This document shows positions 54,801 through 62,367 of a DNA stretch of 64,000 bases, one piece after another. The position numbers and the translations under genes were made by a program. A model generated the notes under the pieces. That model did no database searches and had not been told where the DNA came from. It worked only from the letters and a program-made list of their open reading frames with translations. Origin of the DNA: Massilia atriviolacea (GTDB lineage: Bacteria > Pseudomonadota > Gammaproteobacteria > Burkholderiales > Burkholderiaceae_D); contig NZ_RXLQ01000002.1 of assembly GCF_003953935.1 (NCBI RefSeq), positions 124,001 through 188,000 on the forward strand, in the 5' to 3' direction. Each line of letters opens with the position of its first letter. Position 1 is the stretch's first letter.

Positions 54801-56455
54801 TCAATGTGGCGTGGACCGGCGGCGGCGACGATACGGCCTTGCTGTACGGCAGCCACAATGTGCTGGTGGCCGATGGCGGCAACGATACCGTGATCGTGGT
54901 CAATGCCGGCAGCAAGCTCGATTACAAGAGCGAAACCACCAACGGCGCCAATGAAGTGGTGTCGTCGACCAAGGTCAGCGCCGATACGGGCTTGAACTTC
55001 GTGCACACCGGCAGCGGCAACGATACCGTGATCCTGGCCGGCACCACCACGGTCGGCATGGGCGGCGAGGGCAACGACGTGATCGTCACGGCGGCGCAAA
55101 ACAATATCGCCATCGGTGGCGCGGGCAACGACGTCATCATCGGCCTGTCCGAAATGACGGTGTTTAACGCGGTCGAAAGCCTGGTCGAGAACGACTACGA
55201 GTCGGCCGGCGACTGGATCGGCGCCGCCATGAACTACAACTTTGCCTCGTCGCAGGTCAAGGCCCTGACCAGCGGCAGTCTGAGCAAACTCAATCTGGTC
55301 GGTAATGTGTTGCTGGGAGGCGAGGGCAACGATACCGTGTTCGCCACCAACGCCGGTACCTATATCAGCGGCGGCAATGGCGACGATGTGATGATGGGCA
55401 TGGGCTGGGGCGTCATTACCGAGTTGCTGGGCAAGAATTCGGCCAAGCTGGGCGGCGCGGCGATCGGCGGCTTTGCCGATGTCAGCAAGTATGTGGGCGA
55501 CACCATGCTCAAGGAACTGTCGACTGGCTGGGACCAGATGGGCGCCAGCATCAAGGCCAAGCTGGCGGCGGCCACGGCCAGCGCCGGTGCGCTGGGCGCC
55601 AGCATCGACGGCGTCAGCGGCAAGGCGGTCGACGCGGTGGCGGGCGTGACGGGCGTGGAACTGGGCGACTTCAGCGTTGCCGGCGGCATCAAGGGCGCCA
55701 TGAACGGGGTGTCGGGCGGCGTCAACACGGCCGTGGCCGGCATCGGCAAGGGCTTCAGCTACGCGGCCGACGCCGATGTGGCGGGCGCGCTGGCGGACAG
55801 CGCCAAGTTCCTCGGCAGCAAGGTCGCCGCAGGCAGCGACGCGACCTTCGACGGCCTGGAATGGCTGACCGACAAGCTGGGCCTGGATATGAACTTCGGC
55901 AACTTCAACGGCGCCGAAGGCCTGGTCGGCGGCTTCCTGGCTTACCTGATCGGCTACAAGTACGCCGGCGACAACGACCTGCACGGCGGCGCCGGCAACG
56001 ATACCTTGTACAGCGGCATGGGCAACGATGACTTGCGCGGCGGCAGCGGTACGGACACCTATGTCGTTTCGATGGGCGACGGCAAGGACACGATCTATGA
56101 AAGCGCTGGCGGCAACGACATCCTCAAGTTCGCGGCCAACCGGATTTTCTCGGGCGTGACGATGGACGCCGCCGGCGTGAAGGCGAATATCAGCGGCAAG
56201 GACCTGGTGATCAACTATGTCAAGGACAAGGTCTTGTTCGCCAAGGTCACGATCGCCGACTACGCCAGCGTCAACATGAAAGAGCTGCAGTTGATCGACC
56301 AATCCGGCGCGCTGGTGTCTACTATCAGCATGAATAGCCTGATCGCGGGGGCCGCCGACAGCGACCCGTACGCGATGACCTCGGTGTGGACGGTGAACCA
56401 TCTCGACGCCTTTGCCGAGCTCGTTCTGGTCGGTACGCAGCAGCAGGCGGCATAA
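51830..56455 (+). CDS. Giant RTX-like beta-solenoid protein with 18-residue Asn-ladder repeats
   Basis: A 1541-residue Gly/Asn/Ala/Val-rich protein with no signal peptide. N-terminus: amphipathic helices ('GFTKWVKKTVKKVGKSFNDV'). Residues about 70-225 have RTX-like turns ('GGGGNDTLRV'). Residues 228-551 are exactly 18 units of 18 residues, each opening with Asn and carrying GxGxD on one turn and GGxN on the other. More units follow to about 1110, with Ala-rich helical inserts. The C-terminus has true RTX repeats ('GGAGNDTLYSGMGNDDLRGG') and an HCBP-related end, as in type I secretion substrates. No T1SS genes are nearby. GGAGAG precedes the ATG; an earlier start lacks a ribosome site. A terminator follows. 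Confidence 0.85.
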   Translation: MGFTKWVKKTVKKVGKSFNDVVNDTVKDIGGGIDEIGKSFDDMGNAARDIAEDIAELGYTKKNFGNGNDNFTSSSLGGNFLNGGGGNDTLRVTAGAYNVLKGEDGDDTLSVQVGGYNKLDGGNGNDRLSVSAGADNILIGGEGDDHLSIGAGASAEIEGGGGNDRIEVAAGGVVKVNDWHGHNTIHYNALSGSVNSGGGNDTVTGNGAKNSINTNDGDDKVDMTGASNNVNVGNGNNTVNLTGGSNVVHAGNGSDRISVGGGRNVVNAGDGANVIKADGIANKITAGNGADKVSVSAVSNEISTGQGNDEVLASSASNIIDTGDGNDTVKVDGASNIVRTGNNDDSVDAAGGSNVLELGNGNNSANAAGVSNVIKAGDGNDTVVAMGGINTVLAGHGDNSVTVGGGANIVTTGNGSDKIKAYGGSNTLTIGNGSDKLVALGGVNVVIASDGGDSIVAGGGGNAIGSAGGNNSILVGGLLNVVVSGGGSNQIGALGNTNALVANGASNLVAAVGNTNVALANGGKNTVLAAGAGNLVATTVGGNTVAAVGGANVILTEVGGMLDAASGGLGKVLAGAVPDKTIATAINNATGKLTGAIQSGSGKDVVIAVGGTNVIYTGAQDDVVAAIGGNNVLLANGGNNVSTAIGSNNLLINSAGNNVVTTLGSANVVLTGAGEGITDLAKKLDKATAGSATSAISKFLGNTLAKGSGNDIVTAIGAANVVYTGTGNDVVTTLGSTNVVWAGAGNDVVTAAGSNNIVWADGGVDVVTAAGNNNLVVTGDYAEVAATAIGLVDSVAAGVAAVDLVGKAGLGGAATSQGGTEAVTVMGKNNVVVGGSNATVITALGSNNLLVSGAGNDVISAAGSKTGIVAGAGNDVVTALGSYNAVVAGEGNNVVTAVGKGNLLSGGSGNDVLTAIAVGSVGTSKSNLNVVLGGDGNNVMTVIGKDNIAVSGGGKDVLVMASYGSQEKTTESGKEGEDTTTTSTTKFDTQVNVAWTGGGDDTALLYGSHNVLVADGGNDTVIVVNAGSKLDYKSETTNGANEVVSSTKVSADTGLNFVHTGSGNDTVILAGTTTVGMGGEGNDVIVTAAQNNIAIGGAGNDVIIGLSEMTVFNAVESLVENDYESAGDWIGAAMNYNFASSQVKALTSGSLSKLNLVGNVLLGGEGNDTVFATNAGTYISGGNGDDVMMGMGWGVITELLGKNSAKLGGAAIGGFADVSKYVGDTMLKELSTGWDQMGASIKAKLAAATASAGALGASIDGVSGKAVDAVAGVTGVELGDFSVAGGIKGAMNGVSGGVNTAVAGIGKGFSYAADADVAGALADSAKFLGSKVAAGSDATFDGLEWLTDKLGLDMNFGNFNGAEGLVGGFLAYLIGYKYAGDNDLHGGAGNDTLYSGMGNDDLRGGSGTDTYVVSMGDGKDTIYESAGGNDILKFAANRIFSGVTMDAAGVKANISGKDLVINYVKDKVLFAKVTIADYASVNMKELQLIDQSGALVSTISMNSLIAGAADSDPYAMTSVWTVNHLDAFAELVLVGTQQQAA
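52511..53482 (+). repeat. 18 x 54-bp tandem repeat block in the solenoid gene
   Basis: Exactly 972 bases = 18 x 54, coding residues 228-551 with no insertion or deletion. Units are diverged at DNA level but keep the protein pattern N-h-h-x-x-G-x-G-x-(N/D)-x-h-x-x-x-G-G-x. The following region holds further 18-residue units interrupted by long inserts. Confidence 0.85.
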
Positions 56456-56476
56456 GCTGGACTGAGCAAAACAGGG

Positions 56477-56512
56477 GGCGCAGTCTTCGACGGAGACTGC
56501 GCCTTTGTTGTT
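56477..56512 (+). terminator. Intrinsic terminator after the solenoid gene
   Basis: Perfect 10-bp stem GGCGCAGTCT / AGACTGCGCC (56477-56486 and 56494-56503) with a 7-base loop, followed by TTTGTTGTT. It separates the giant gene from the STM4015-type operon. Confidence 0.85.
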
Positions 56513-56627
56513 GGAGGGGCCAGGCAGCGGTCTAGGCAAGGCAGAAAGATTTCCATGTCGTGGTAAAATTTCAAGATTGCCAGGGCGATTCGCGCCAGCG
56601 GCCTTTTCACTTTTCCGGACGCATACC

Positions 56628-57548
56628 ATGCCGATTTCAGAAGATACTGTCACCTTTTTCAACAGGACGGTTACCGAGTACGACGCCGACGAGCCGGTCG
56701 CGTTGTCCGACGATGTCGTCTATCGCTTGTCGCGCGAGTACGACGGCGAGCAAACGATGCCGGAAATGATGGAAGAGTTTTTCGGCCGCATCGACAAATC
56801 CAAGCTCGACGCGCTCATCATCGGAATGTGGAGCGATGAATGCGACGATAGTTCGGCCGAGGCTGTCGAGACCTTGCTCAAGCATGCAGGCGAGTTGCAG
56901 AACCTGCGCGCGCTGTTCATCGGCGACATGACGTATGAAGAATGCGAAATTTCGTGGATCGTCCAGAGCGACCTGACGCCGCTGCTGAAAGCCTTCCCGA
57001 ACCTGGAAGAGTTCAAGGTGCGCGGCGCCAACGGCCTGGAATTCCAGCCGTTCACCCACGCCAAGCTGAAAAAATTCACCATCGAAAGCGGCGGCCTGCC
57101 ATCCTCCGTGGCGCAGGCGGTGGCGGCCTCGAGCATGCCGGCGCTGACCCACCTGGAACTGTGGCTGGGCTCGGAAGACTATGGCTTCGACGGCGATCTG
57201 GCGCTGTACCAGGACCTGGTGGCCAAGCTGCGCACGCCGACCCTGGCCTACCTGGGCTTGCGCGATTCGGAGATTGCCGACGAGCTGGCGGTATGGCTGG
57301 CCGCTTACGACCTGGTCGGCTGCCTGAACACGCTGGACCTGTCGCTCGGCACCCTCGGCGATGTCGGCGCCGAAGCCCTGTTCAACAGCCAGTACGTGCC
57401 CAAGCTCAATACCCTGGACCTGGAGCACCACTACATTTCCGAAGAATGGCAGGACAAGCTCAAGACGCTGAAGATCACGGTCGACCTGTCCGATCCACAA
57501 GAGCTGGAAGATGAAGACGACGAGCGCTACGTCGCCGTCGGCGAGTAA
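56628..57548 (+). CDS. STM4015-family LRR-like protein
   Basis: A 306-residue acidic cytoplasmic protein. The second half has leucine-rich-repeat-like units ('LRALFIGDMTYEECE', 'FPNLEEFKVRGANGLEF', 'TPTLAYLGLRDSEIADELAV', 'LNTLDLSLGTLGDVGAEALF', 'LNTLDLEHHYISEEW') and a Glu/Asp-rich tail ('DPQELEDEDDERYVAVGE'). This plan and the next four genes match the STM4015-STM4011 set named after Salmonella loci, all of unknown function. The ATG at 56628 is the family-like start ('MPISEDTVTFFNRTV'). It is first in the operon and could be a substrate-binding scaffold or the protein that is modified. Confidence 0.82.
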   Translation: MPISEDTVTFFNRTVTEYDADEPVALSDDVVYRLSREYDGEQTMPEMMEEFFGRIDKSKLDALIIGMWSDECDDSSAEAVETLLKHAGELQNLRALFIGDMTYEECEISWIVQSDLTPLLKAFPNLEEFKVRGANGLEFQPFTHAKLKKFTIESGGLPSSVAQAVAASSMPALTHLELWLGSEDYGFDGDLALYQDLVAKLRTPTLAYLGLRDSEIADELAVWLAAYDLVGCLNTLDLSLGTLGDVGAEALFNSQYVPKLNTLDLEHHYISEEWQDKLKTLKITVDLSDPQELEDEDDERYVAVGE

Positions 57549-57557
57549 GATGCCGCG

Positions 57558-58700
57558 ATGGATGGCGCCGGGCTGCCGCGCATGCTAGACGGCAGCGCGC
57601 ACCTGCCGCTGGTGTTGCTGGGCGTGCGTGGCGGCAAGCGGGAAACACTGCTGCAGGCGGCACGCGCCTCGCTCGGCCAGCCTGCGGCCGTGGTGGTCGA
57701 CTGGGCCGAGTGGCTGGAGCAGCCTGCGCTGCTGACGGCCAGCCTGGCCCGTCCTTGCATGTTCAAGATCGACTCGCCGGGCGACGACGCGCGCGTGCAC
57801 GCCGTGCTGATGCGTGAAGGCTGCGCGTCGCTGGGCCGCAGCCTGCCGCGTGCGCCCGATCATGGCGAAATCGCGGTCTCCGACGACTGGTTCGCCGGCT
57901 TGACGCTGGCGCTGCAAGGCGTTGCGGCGGAACTGTCGGCGCTGCCCCATGTCCTATCATTCAACGCACCTGACGAATTGCTGCTGATGACAGACAAGCT
58001 GGCTTGCCAGCGGCATCTGGCTGCGCACGGCATTCCGATTCCCCGCCTGCTCGGTCCCATCGGCGGCTACGCGCAGCTGCGCGCGGTGATGGACGAGCAC
58101 GACCTGAAGCAGGTGTTTCTCAAAACCCGCTACGGATCGAGCGCGTCCGGCGTGGTGGCGTACCGCCGCAACGGCCGTGGGGCCGAGCAGGCCACCAGTT
58201 CCGCCAGCCTGGTGCCGGGGGCCGATGGCGCGCGCCTGTACAACGTCAAGCGCTTGCGCAGCTACGACACGCAGGCCGACATCGTGCAACTGATCGACCT
58301 GCTGGCGCGCCAGCAGATCTATGCCGAAGCGTGGATTCCCAAGCCGCGCCATGGCAATGGGCATTTCGACCTGCGCGTGCTCACCCTGGGCGGCCGGCCG
58401 GCGCACCGGGTGGCCCGGGTCGGCGCGCGCATGATGACCAATCTGCACCTCGACAACCAGCGCGCCGATGTGGCCAGCCTGCTTGGCGACAAAGACCATG
58501 CCGCGCTGGAACAGGCAGCCTGCGCGGCGGCTGCGGCTTTTCCGCAGAGTCACGTCATCGGCCTGGATATGGTGGTGCGCAAGGGACGCGCCCATGTGCT
58601 GGAAGCGAATGCCTTCGGCGACCTGCTGCCCAGGCTGCTGTGGCAGGGCCGCGATACCTATGCGGCGCAGTTGCAAAGTTTTGCTTCCCATGAAGCCTGA
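57558..58700 (+). CDS. STM4014-family ATP-grasp protein
   Basis: A 380-residue protein with an ATP-grasp core: N-terminal alpha/beta domain (about 15-130), 'DKLACQRHLAAHGIPIPRLL' (ATP-grasp entry), 'VFLKTRYGSSASGVVAYRRN' (nucleotide-binding Lys and loop), 'IYAEAWIPKP', and the metal-binding end 'IGLDMVVRKGRAHVLEANAF'. ATP-grasp enzymes join a carboxylate to an amine, thiol or similar group. Its partner substrates are unknown. It starts 9 bases after the LRR-like gene and overlaps the next by 11 bases. Confidence 0.85.
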   Translation: MDGAGLPRMLDGSAHLPLVLLGVRGGKRETLLQAARASLGQPAAVVVDWAEWLEQPALLTASLARPCMFKIDSPGDDARVHAVLMREGCASLGRSLPRAPDHGEIAVSDDWFAGLTLALQGVAAELSALPHVLSFNAPDELLLMTDKLACQRHLAAHGIPIPRLLGPIGGYAQLRAVMDEHDLKQVFLKTRYGSSASGVVAYRRNGRGAEQATSSASLVPGADGARLYNVKRLRSYDTQADIVQLIDLLARQQIYAEAWIPKPRHGNGHFDLRVLTLGGRPAHRVARVGARMMTNLHLDNQRADVASLLGDKDHAALEQAACAAAAAFPQSHVIGLDMVVRKGRAHVLEANAFGDLLPRLLWQGRDTYAAQLQSFASHEA

Positions 58701-59523
58701 TCCACGCTCGATTCCCGACATGAACAAGGTGGTCGGCAGTCATGACATCGTGTTCATCACGCTCGACACCCTGCGCCATGACGTCGCCCAGCGCCTGTAC
58801 GAGGCGGGCGAACTGCCGGTGCTGGGGCCGTACCTGCCGCCGGGCGGCTGGGAGCGCCGGCACAGCCCGGCCAGCTTTACCTATGCGGCCCATCACGCGT
58901 TTTTTGCCGGCTTCCTGCCTACGCCCGAGCATCCGGGGCGGCATCCGCGCCTGTTCGCGACCGCGTTCCGGGGCAGCGAGACGACCTCGGCCCATACGCA
59001 CGAGTTTGCCGAGGAAAGCGTGCCCGCCGGCCTGGCGCGCGCCGGTTACCGCACGATCTGCATCGGCGGGGTGGGCTTTTTCAACAAGGAAACGGCGCTC
59101 GGCTGCGTCCTGCCGGGTATGTTCCAGGAAAGCCACTGGACGCGTTCGATGGGCGTGGACGGCCGCCGCTCGACCGAACGCCAGGTGGCGCTGGCGATCG
59201 CGCGCCTGGCCGCGCTCGGCAGGCAGCGCGTATTCCTGTTCATCAATGTGGCGGCCATCCATTCGCCCAACCGCGGCTACCTGCCGGGCTGCCGCAGCGA
59301 CACGATCGACAGCCATGCCGCCGCGCTGCGCTATGTGGACGGGGCGCTGGCGCCGCTGTTCGCCGCCTGCGCGGCGCGCGCGCCGACCTTTGCCATCGTC
59401 TGCTCCGATCACGGCAGCGCGTATGGCGAAGACGGCTTTCGCGGCCATCGCATCGCCCATGACACCGTGTGGAACGTTCCATACGCCCATTTCTTTATCG
59501 ACTTTAACGGAACGACGCCATGA
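58690..59523 (+). CDS. STM4013-family hydrolase, alkaline phosphatase/sulfatase fold
   Basis: A 277-residue protein of the alkaline phosphatase superfamily. Metal-site motifs are 'VFITLDTLRHD' (Asp26, Asp31) and 'CSDHGSAYGEDGFRGHR' (Asp240, His241). The candidate nucleophile is Thr64 in 'FTYAAHHAFFAGFLP', at the place of the formylglycine Cys/Ser of sulfatases; a Thr there suggests phospho-transfer or hydrolysis, not sulfatase activity. An alternative ATG at 58720 ('MNKVVGSHD') is equally possible. It is coupled to its neighbours by overlaps. Confidence 0.85.
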   Translation: MKPDPRSIPDMNKVVGSHDIVFITLDTLRHDVAQRLYEAGELPVLGPYLPPGGWERRHSPASFTYAAHHAFFAGFLPTPEHPGRHPRLFATAFRGSETTSAHTHEFAEESVPAGLARAGYRTICIGGVGFFNKETALGCVLPGMFQESHWTRSMGVDGRRSTERQVALAIARLAALGRQRVFLFINVAAIHSPNRGYLPGCRSDTIDSHAAALRYVDGALAPLFAACAARAPTFAIVCSDHGSAYGEDGFRGHRIAHDTVWNVPYAHFFIDFNGTTP

Positions 59524-60899
59524 ACCATCCCGCCACTCCCGGCACGCTCGCCCAGCGCATGCGTCACACGCCGTACCAGGCGTATTCCTATTCCTATCCG
59601 CACAAGGCGGCATACCGCGCGCTGGCCCAGCCGGCCTCGCTCGAACAGCTGTGGGCGGCGCAGGACCGCTCGGCCCTGTTCGCCTATATCCATATTCCGT
59701 TTTGCGAAATGCGCTGCGGCTTTTGCAATCTGTTCGCGATGGCGCGCCCGCATCCCGAGATGGTGGAACGTTATGTGGCGCAGGTGGTCCAACAGATGCG
59801 TGTCCTCGACAAGGTGCTCGGCGCGCGCAGGTTTGCCCGTTTCGCCCTGGGCGGCGGCACGCCCACGTTTTTGTCGGCGGCGCAGCTGCAAACGCTGCTC
59901 GAAGGCGCGCGCGATATCCTGGGCATCGATTTGCAGGCCACGCCGGCCGGCATCGAAGCCTCGCCCGAGACCGTCACGCCCGAGCGCATGGCGGTGTGCC
60001 GCAGCATGGGCATCGACCGCGTCAGCCTGGGCATCCAGAGCTTTGCGGCGGGCGAGATGCGCTCGCTGGCGCGGCCGCAGCAGAACGAGGTGGTGACCCG
60101 GGCGATCGGCCATATCCGCGCTGCGGGTTTTCCGACGCTCAATCTGGACTTGATTTACGGCATCGGCGGGCAGACGGTGGAGAGCTTGCTGGCGTCGATC
60201 GACAGCGCCCTCGCGTTCAGTCCGGAAGAGCTGTATCTGTATCCGCTGTACGTGCGCCAGCATACGGGGCTGGGCAAGATTGCCAACAGAAAGGGGGTTG
60301 CCTCGTTCGATCCGATCGTGCTGAACCAGGAAGGCGACAGCCGCATGCAGCTGTACGAGGCGGCGCGCGACCATTTGCGCGCGCGCGGCTACGTGCAGGT
60401 GTCGATGCGCATGTTCCGCGCACCGCACGCCCCGAGCGAGAGCGGTCCGTCCTACTGCTGCCAGAACGACGGCATGGTGGGCCTGGGCACCGGTGCGCGC
60501 TCGTATACGCGCGATCTGCATTATTCGACCGATTACGCGGTCGAGCGGGTCGACACGATCGGCATCATCGACAATTACCTGGCGCTCGACGCCGATAGCT
60601 TCACCCATGCGCAGCACGGCTTTGCGCTGGACTTTGACGAACAGCGGCGGCGCTATGTGATCCAGTCGCTGCTGACCGATCCCGGCCTCGATCCGGCGGC
60701 GTACACGCAGCGTTTCGGCGGCGATTGCATGCAGGACTTGCCGCAACTGCGGGAATTGGGCGAACTGGGCCTGCTGGAAGAGGGCGCTGCGATGCTGCGC
60801 CTGAACGATCGCGGCTACGCGTATGCCGACACCATCGGTCCCTGGCTGGCTTCGGAAAACGTGCGCCTGCTGATGGCGGACGGCGGGACAACATGCTGA
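59520..60899 (+). CDS. STM4012-family radical SAM protein (HemN-like)
   Basis: A 459-residue radical SAM enzyme with Cys62-x3-Cys66-x2-Cys69 ('IPFCEMRCGFCNLF'), the Gly-Gly-Gly-Thr-Pro SAM motif ('FALGGGTPTFL') and a HemN-like C-terminal domain ('YCCQNDGMVGLGTGARSY'). The layout resembles coproporphyrinogen oxidase/HemW, but it lies in an operon that has no haem genes, so a different substrate is likely. It overlaps genes on both sides. The N-terminal extension of about 50 residues includes 'HTPYQAYSYSYPHKAAYRAL'. Confidence 0.88.
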   Translation: MNHPATPGTLAQRMRHTPYQAYSYSYPHKAAYRALAQPASLEQLWAAQDRSALFAYIHIPFCEMRCGFCNLFAMARPHPEMVERYVAQVVQQMRVLDKVLGARRFARFALGGGTPTFLSAAQLQTLLEGARDILGIDLQATPAGIEASPETVTPERMAVCRSMGIDRVSLGIQSFAAGEMRSLARPQQNEVVTRAIGHIRAAGFPTLNLDLIYGIGGQTVESLLASIDSALAFSPEELYLYPLYVRQHTGLGKIANRKGVASFDPIVLNQEGDSRMQLYEAARDHLRARGYVQVSMRMFRAPHAPSESGPSYCCQNDGMVGLGTGARSYTRDLHYSTDYAVERVDTIGIIDNYLALDADSFTHAQHGFALDFDEQRRRYVIQSLLTDPGLDPAAYTQRFGGDCMQDLPQLRELGELGLLEEGAAMLRLNDRGYAYADTIGPWLASENVRLLMADGGTTC

Positions 60900-61828
60900 G
60901 CATGCTGCCGGTTGCCGCACTGGCATCGGCACAGCCGGCGGACGGGGCGCGGGCGCAGCCGGTACTGTCGCTGCTGTACCGGGGCACGCTGTCGGGATGC
61001 AATTACGATTGTGTGTATTGCCCGTTCGCCAAGCGGCGCGACAGCCGGGCCACGCTGGCGCGCGACGCGGCCGAGGTGGCGCGCTTCGTCGCCTGGGTGG
61101 GCGCGCAGGAGCGCCCGCTCAGCGTGCTGTTCACGCCGTGGGGGGAAGGCATGATCCGGCGCCATTACCAGGAGGCGATCACGGCCCTGTCCGGCATGGC
61201 GCATGTGCGCCAGGTGGCGATCCAGACCAATCTGTCCGGACCGCTGGCGTGGCTGGAGCAGGCCGACAGGCGCAAGGTGGGGCTGTGGTGCACTTACCAT
61301 CCGAGCCAGGTGCGGCTGGCGCGGTTTGTCGAGCGTTGCGTGCGCCTGGAGCGCATGGGCGTGCATTTTTCGGTGGGCATTGTGGCGCTGCGCGAACATT
61401 TCGACGCGATCCGCGCCTTGCGCGCCGCATTGCCGCAGCAGCATTATCTCTGGCTCAATGCCTACGGCCGGCGTCCGCCCGGGTATTATCGTCCCGACGA
61501 CCTGGCCTGGCTCGACGCCATGGACCCATGGTTCAGCTACAGCCGCAATCCCGAGATGTCACGCGGGAAAGCCTGCCGCGCCGGCTCGGAAGCGCTGTCG
61601 GTCGATGGCGACGGCGACGTGCAGCGCTGCCATTTCCTGCCGCAGCGGCTTGGCAACCTGTATACGGATCGCCTGGAAGACATGCTGGCCGAGAAGCCGT
61701 GCACCCGCCTGCGCAAATGCGATTGCTATATCGGTTACGCGCACCGGCAGGAACTGCCGTTTTATGACGATTTCGGTGCCGGCGTACTGGCGCGCATTCC
61801 CTTGCGGCCGGTACCCGCGCAGGGATGA
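60893..61828 (+). CDS. STM4011-family radical SAM protein
   Basis: A 311-residue radical SAM enzyme with Cys36-x3-Cys40-x2-Cys43 ('SGCNYDCVYCPFAKR'), a partial TIM barrel and a Cys-rich C-terminus: 'GKACRAGSEALSVDGDGDVQ', 'RCHFLPQRLGNLYTD' and 'CTRLRKCDCYIGYAHRQ', about five Cys that could bind an extra Fe-S cluster as in SPASM/twitch domains. Such domains are common in peptide-modifying enzymes. The ATG at 60893 overlaps the previous stop by 7 bases. The substrate is unknown. Confidence 0.85.
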   Translation: MLSMLPVAALASAQPADGARAQPVLSLLYRGTLSGCNYDCVYCPFAKRRDSRATLARDAAEVARFVAWVGAQERPLSVLFTPWGEGMIRRHYQEAITALSGMAHVRQVAIQTNLSGPLAWLEQADRRKVGLWCTYHPSQVRLARFVERCVRLERMGVHFSVGIVALREHFDAIRALRAALPQQHYLWLNAYGRRPPGYYRPDDLAWLDAMDPWFSYSRNPEMSRGKACRAGSEALSVDGDGDVQRCHFLPQRLGNLYTDRLEDMLAEKPCTRLRKCDCYIGYAHRQELPFYDDFGAGVLARIPLRPVPAQG

Positions 61829-62361
61829 CGATGATGCTGCCTCAAATCACGAATCCGCACCGCGTTCTGATCCAGGCCGGTATGTGGGTACACCGTAACT
61901 CGGACTGTATCTCGTTCGAGTTGTTGCTGACGCCGGACCAGGCCACGATCCGGTACTTCAGGGGGGAGGGGCCGTGGTGGGAAGACTTTCTGGTCGGCGA
62001 GCAGCGTGTGCCGGCCAAGGTCGCTACCGATTTCATCGCCGGCGTCAATGCGGTGATCGGACGCGAGGATCGTTTTGTTAACTGGGGTCGGAGCGGCACG
62101 CAATACCATGCCAGGATCAGCGAAGGCCCGGCGGGCACTGCACACCTGCTGGAGATCGACTCGGACGACCTCACTCGCGAGGTGCTCAGAGAAGTGGCGT
62201 CCGATCCGGCGCAGCGCCCCGAGGTTGCCGAGTATGCGCGCTCAGCCCTGGCGCGCGATCCGTTCAACCGTGCCTACGCGGTCTTCAGGCTGGCGCAGGC
62301 TTTCGCGCACGCGCTCGGTTACGACGTGCCTCCACCGGTGGCCCCGAGATACGGGGACTGA
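61825..62361 (+). CDS. Unknown protein at the end of the STM4015-4011 operon
   Basis: A 178-residue soluble protein with no recognised family. It begins 'MTMMLPQITNPHRVLIQAGM' and contains 'WWEDFLVGEQRVPAKVATDF' and 'ARDPFNRAYAVFRLAQAFAH'. A 4-base ATGA overlap with the STM4011-like gene shows it is translated with the operon. It is absent from the five-gene set I know from Salmonella, so it may be a lineage-specific partner. It converges on the PepSY gene with 6 bases between stops. Confidence 0.7.
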   Translation: MTMMLPQITNPHRVLIQAGMWVHRNSDCISFELLLTPDQATIRYFRGEGPWWEDFLVGEQRVPAKVATDFIAGVNAVIGREDRFVNWGRSGTQYHARISEGPAGTAHLLEIDSDDLTREVLREVASDPAQRPEVAEYARSALARDPFNRAYAVFRLAQAFAHALGYDVPPPVAPRYGD

Positions 62362-62367
62362 CCAGGC

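Noticed and set aside
51782-56662. 1626-codon open frame on the minus strand opposite the solenoid gene
   Set aside because: It mirrors the Gly/Asn/Val repeats of the plus-strand gene, has no ribosome site or family motif, and arises from codon bias in high-GC repeats.
58690-59523. Arylsulfatase call
   Set aside because: No Cys/Ser-x-Pro-x-Arg formylglycine motif; Thr64 occupies the position.
59520-60899. Oxygen-independent coproporphyrinogen III oxidase (HemN)
   Set aside because: The fold is similar, but the operon has no haem genes and the order matches the STM4012 family; haem synthesis is not supported by context.
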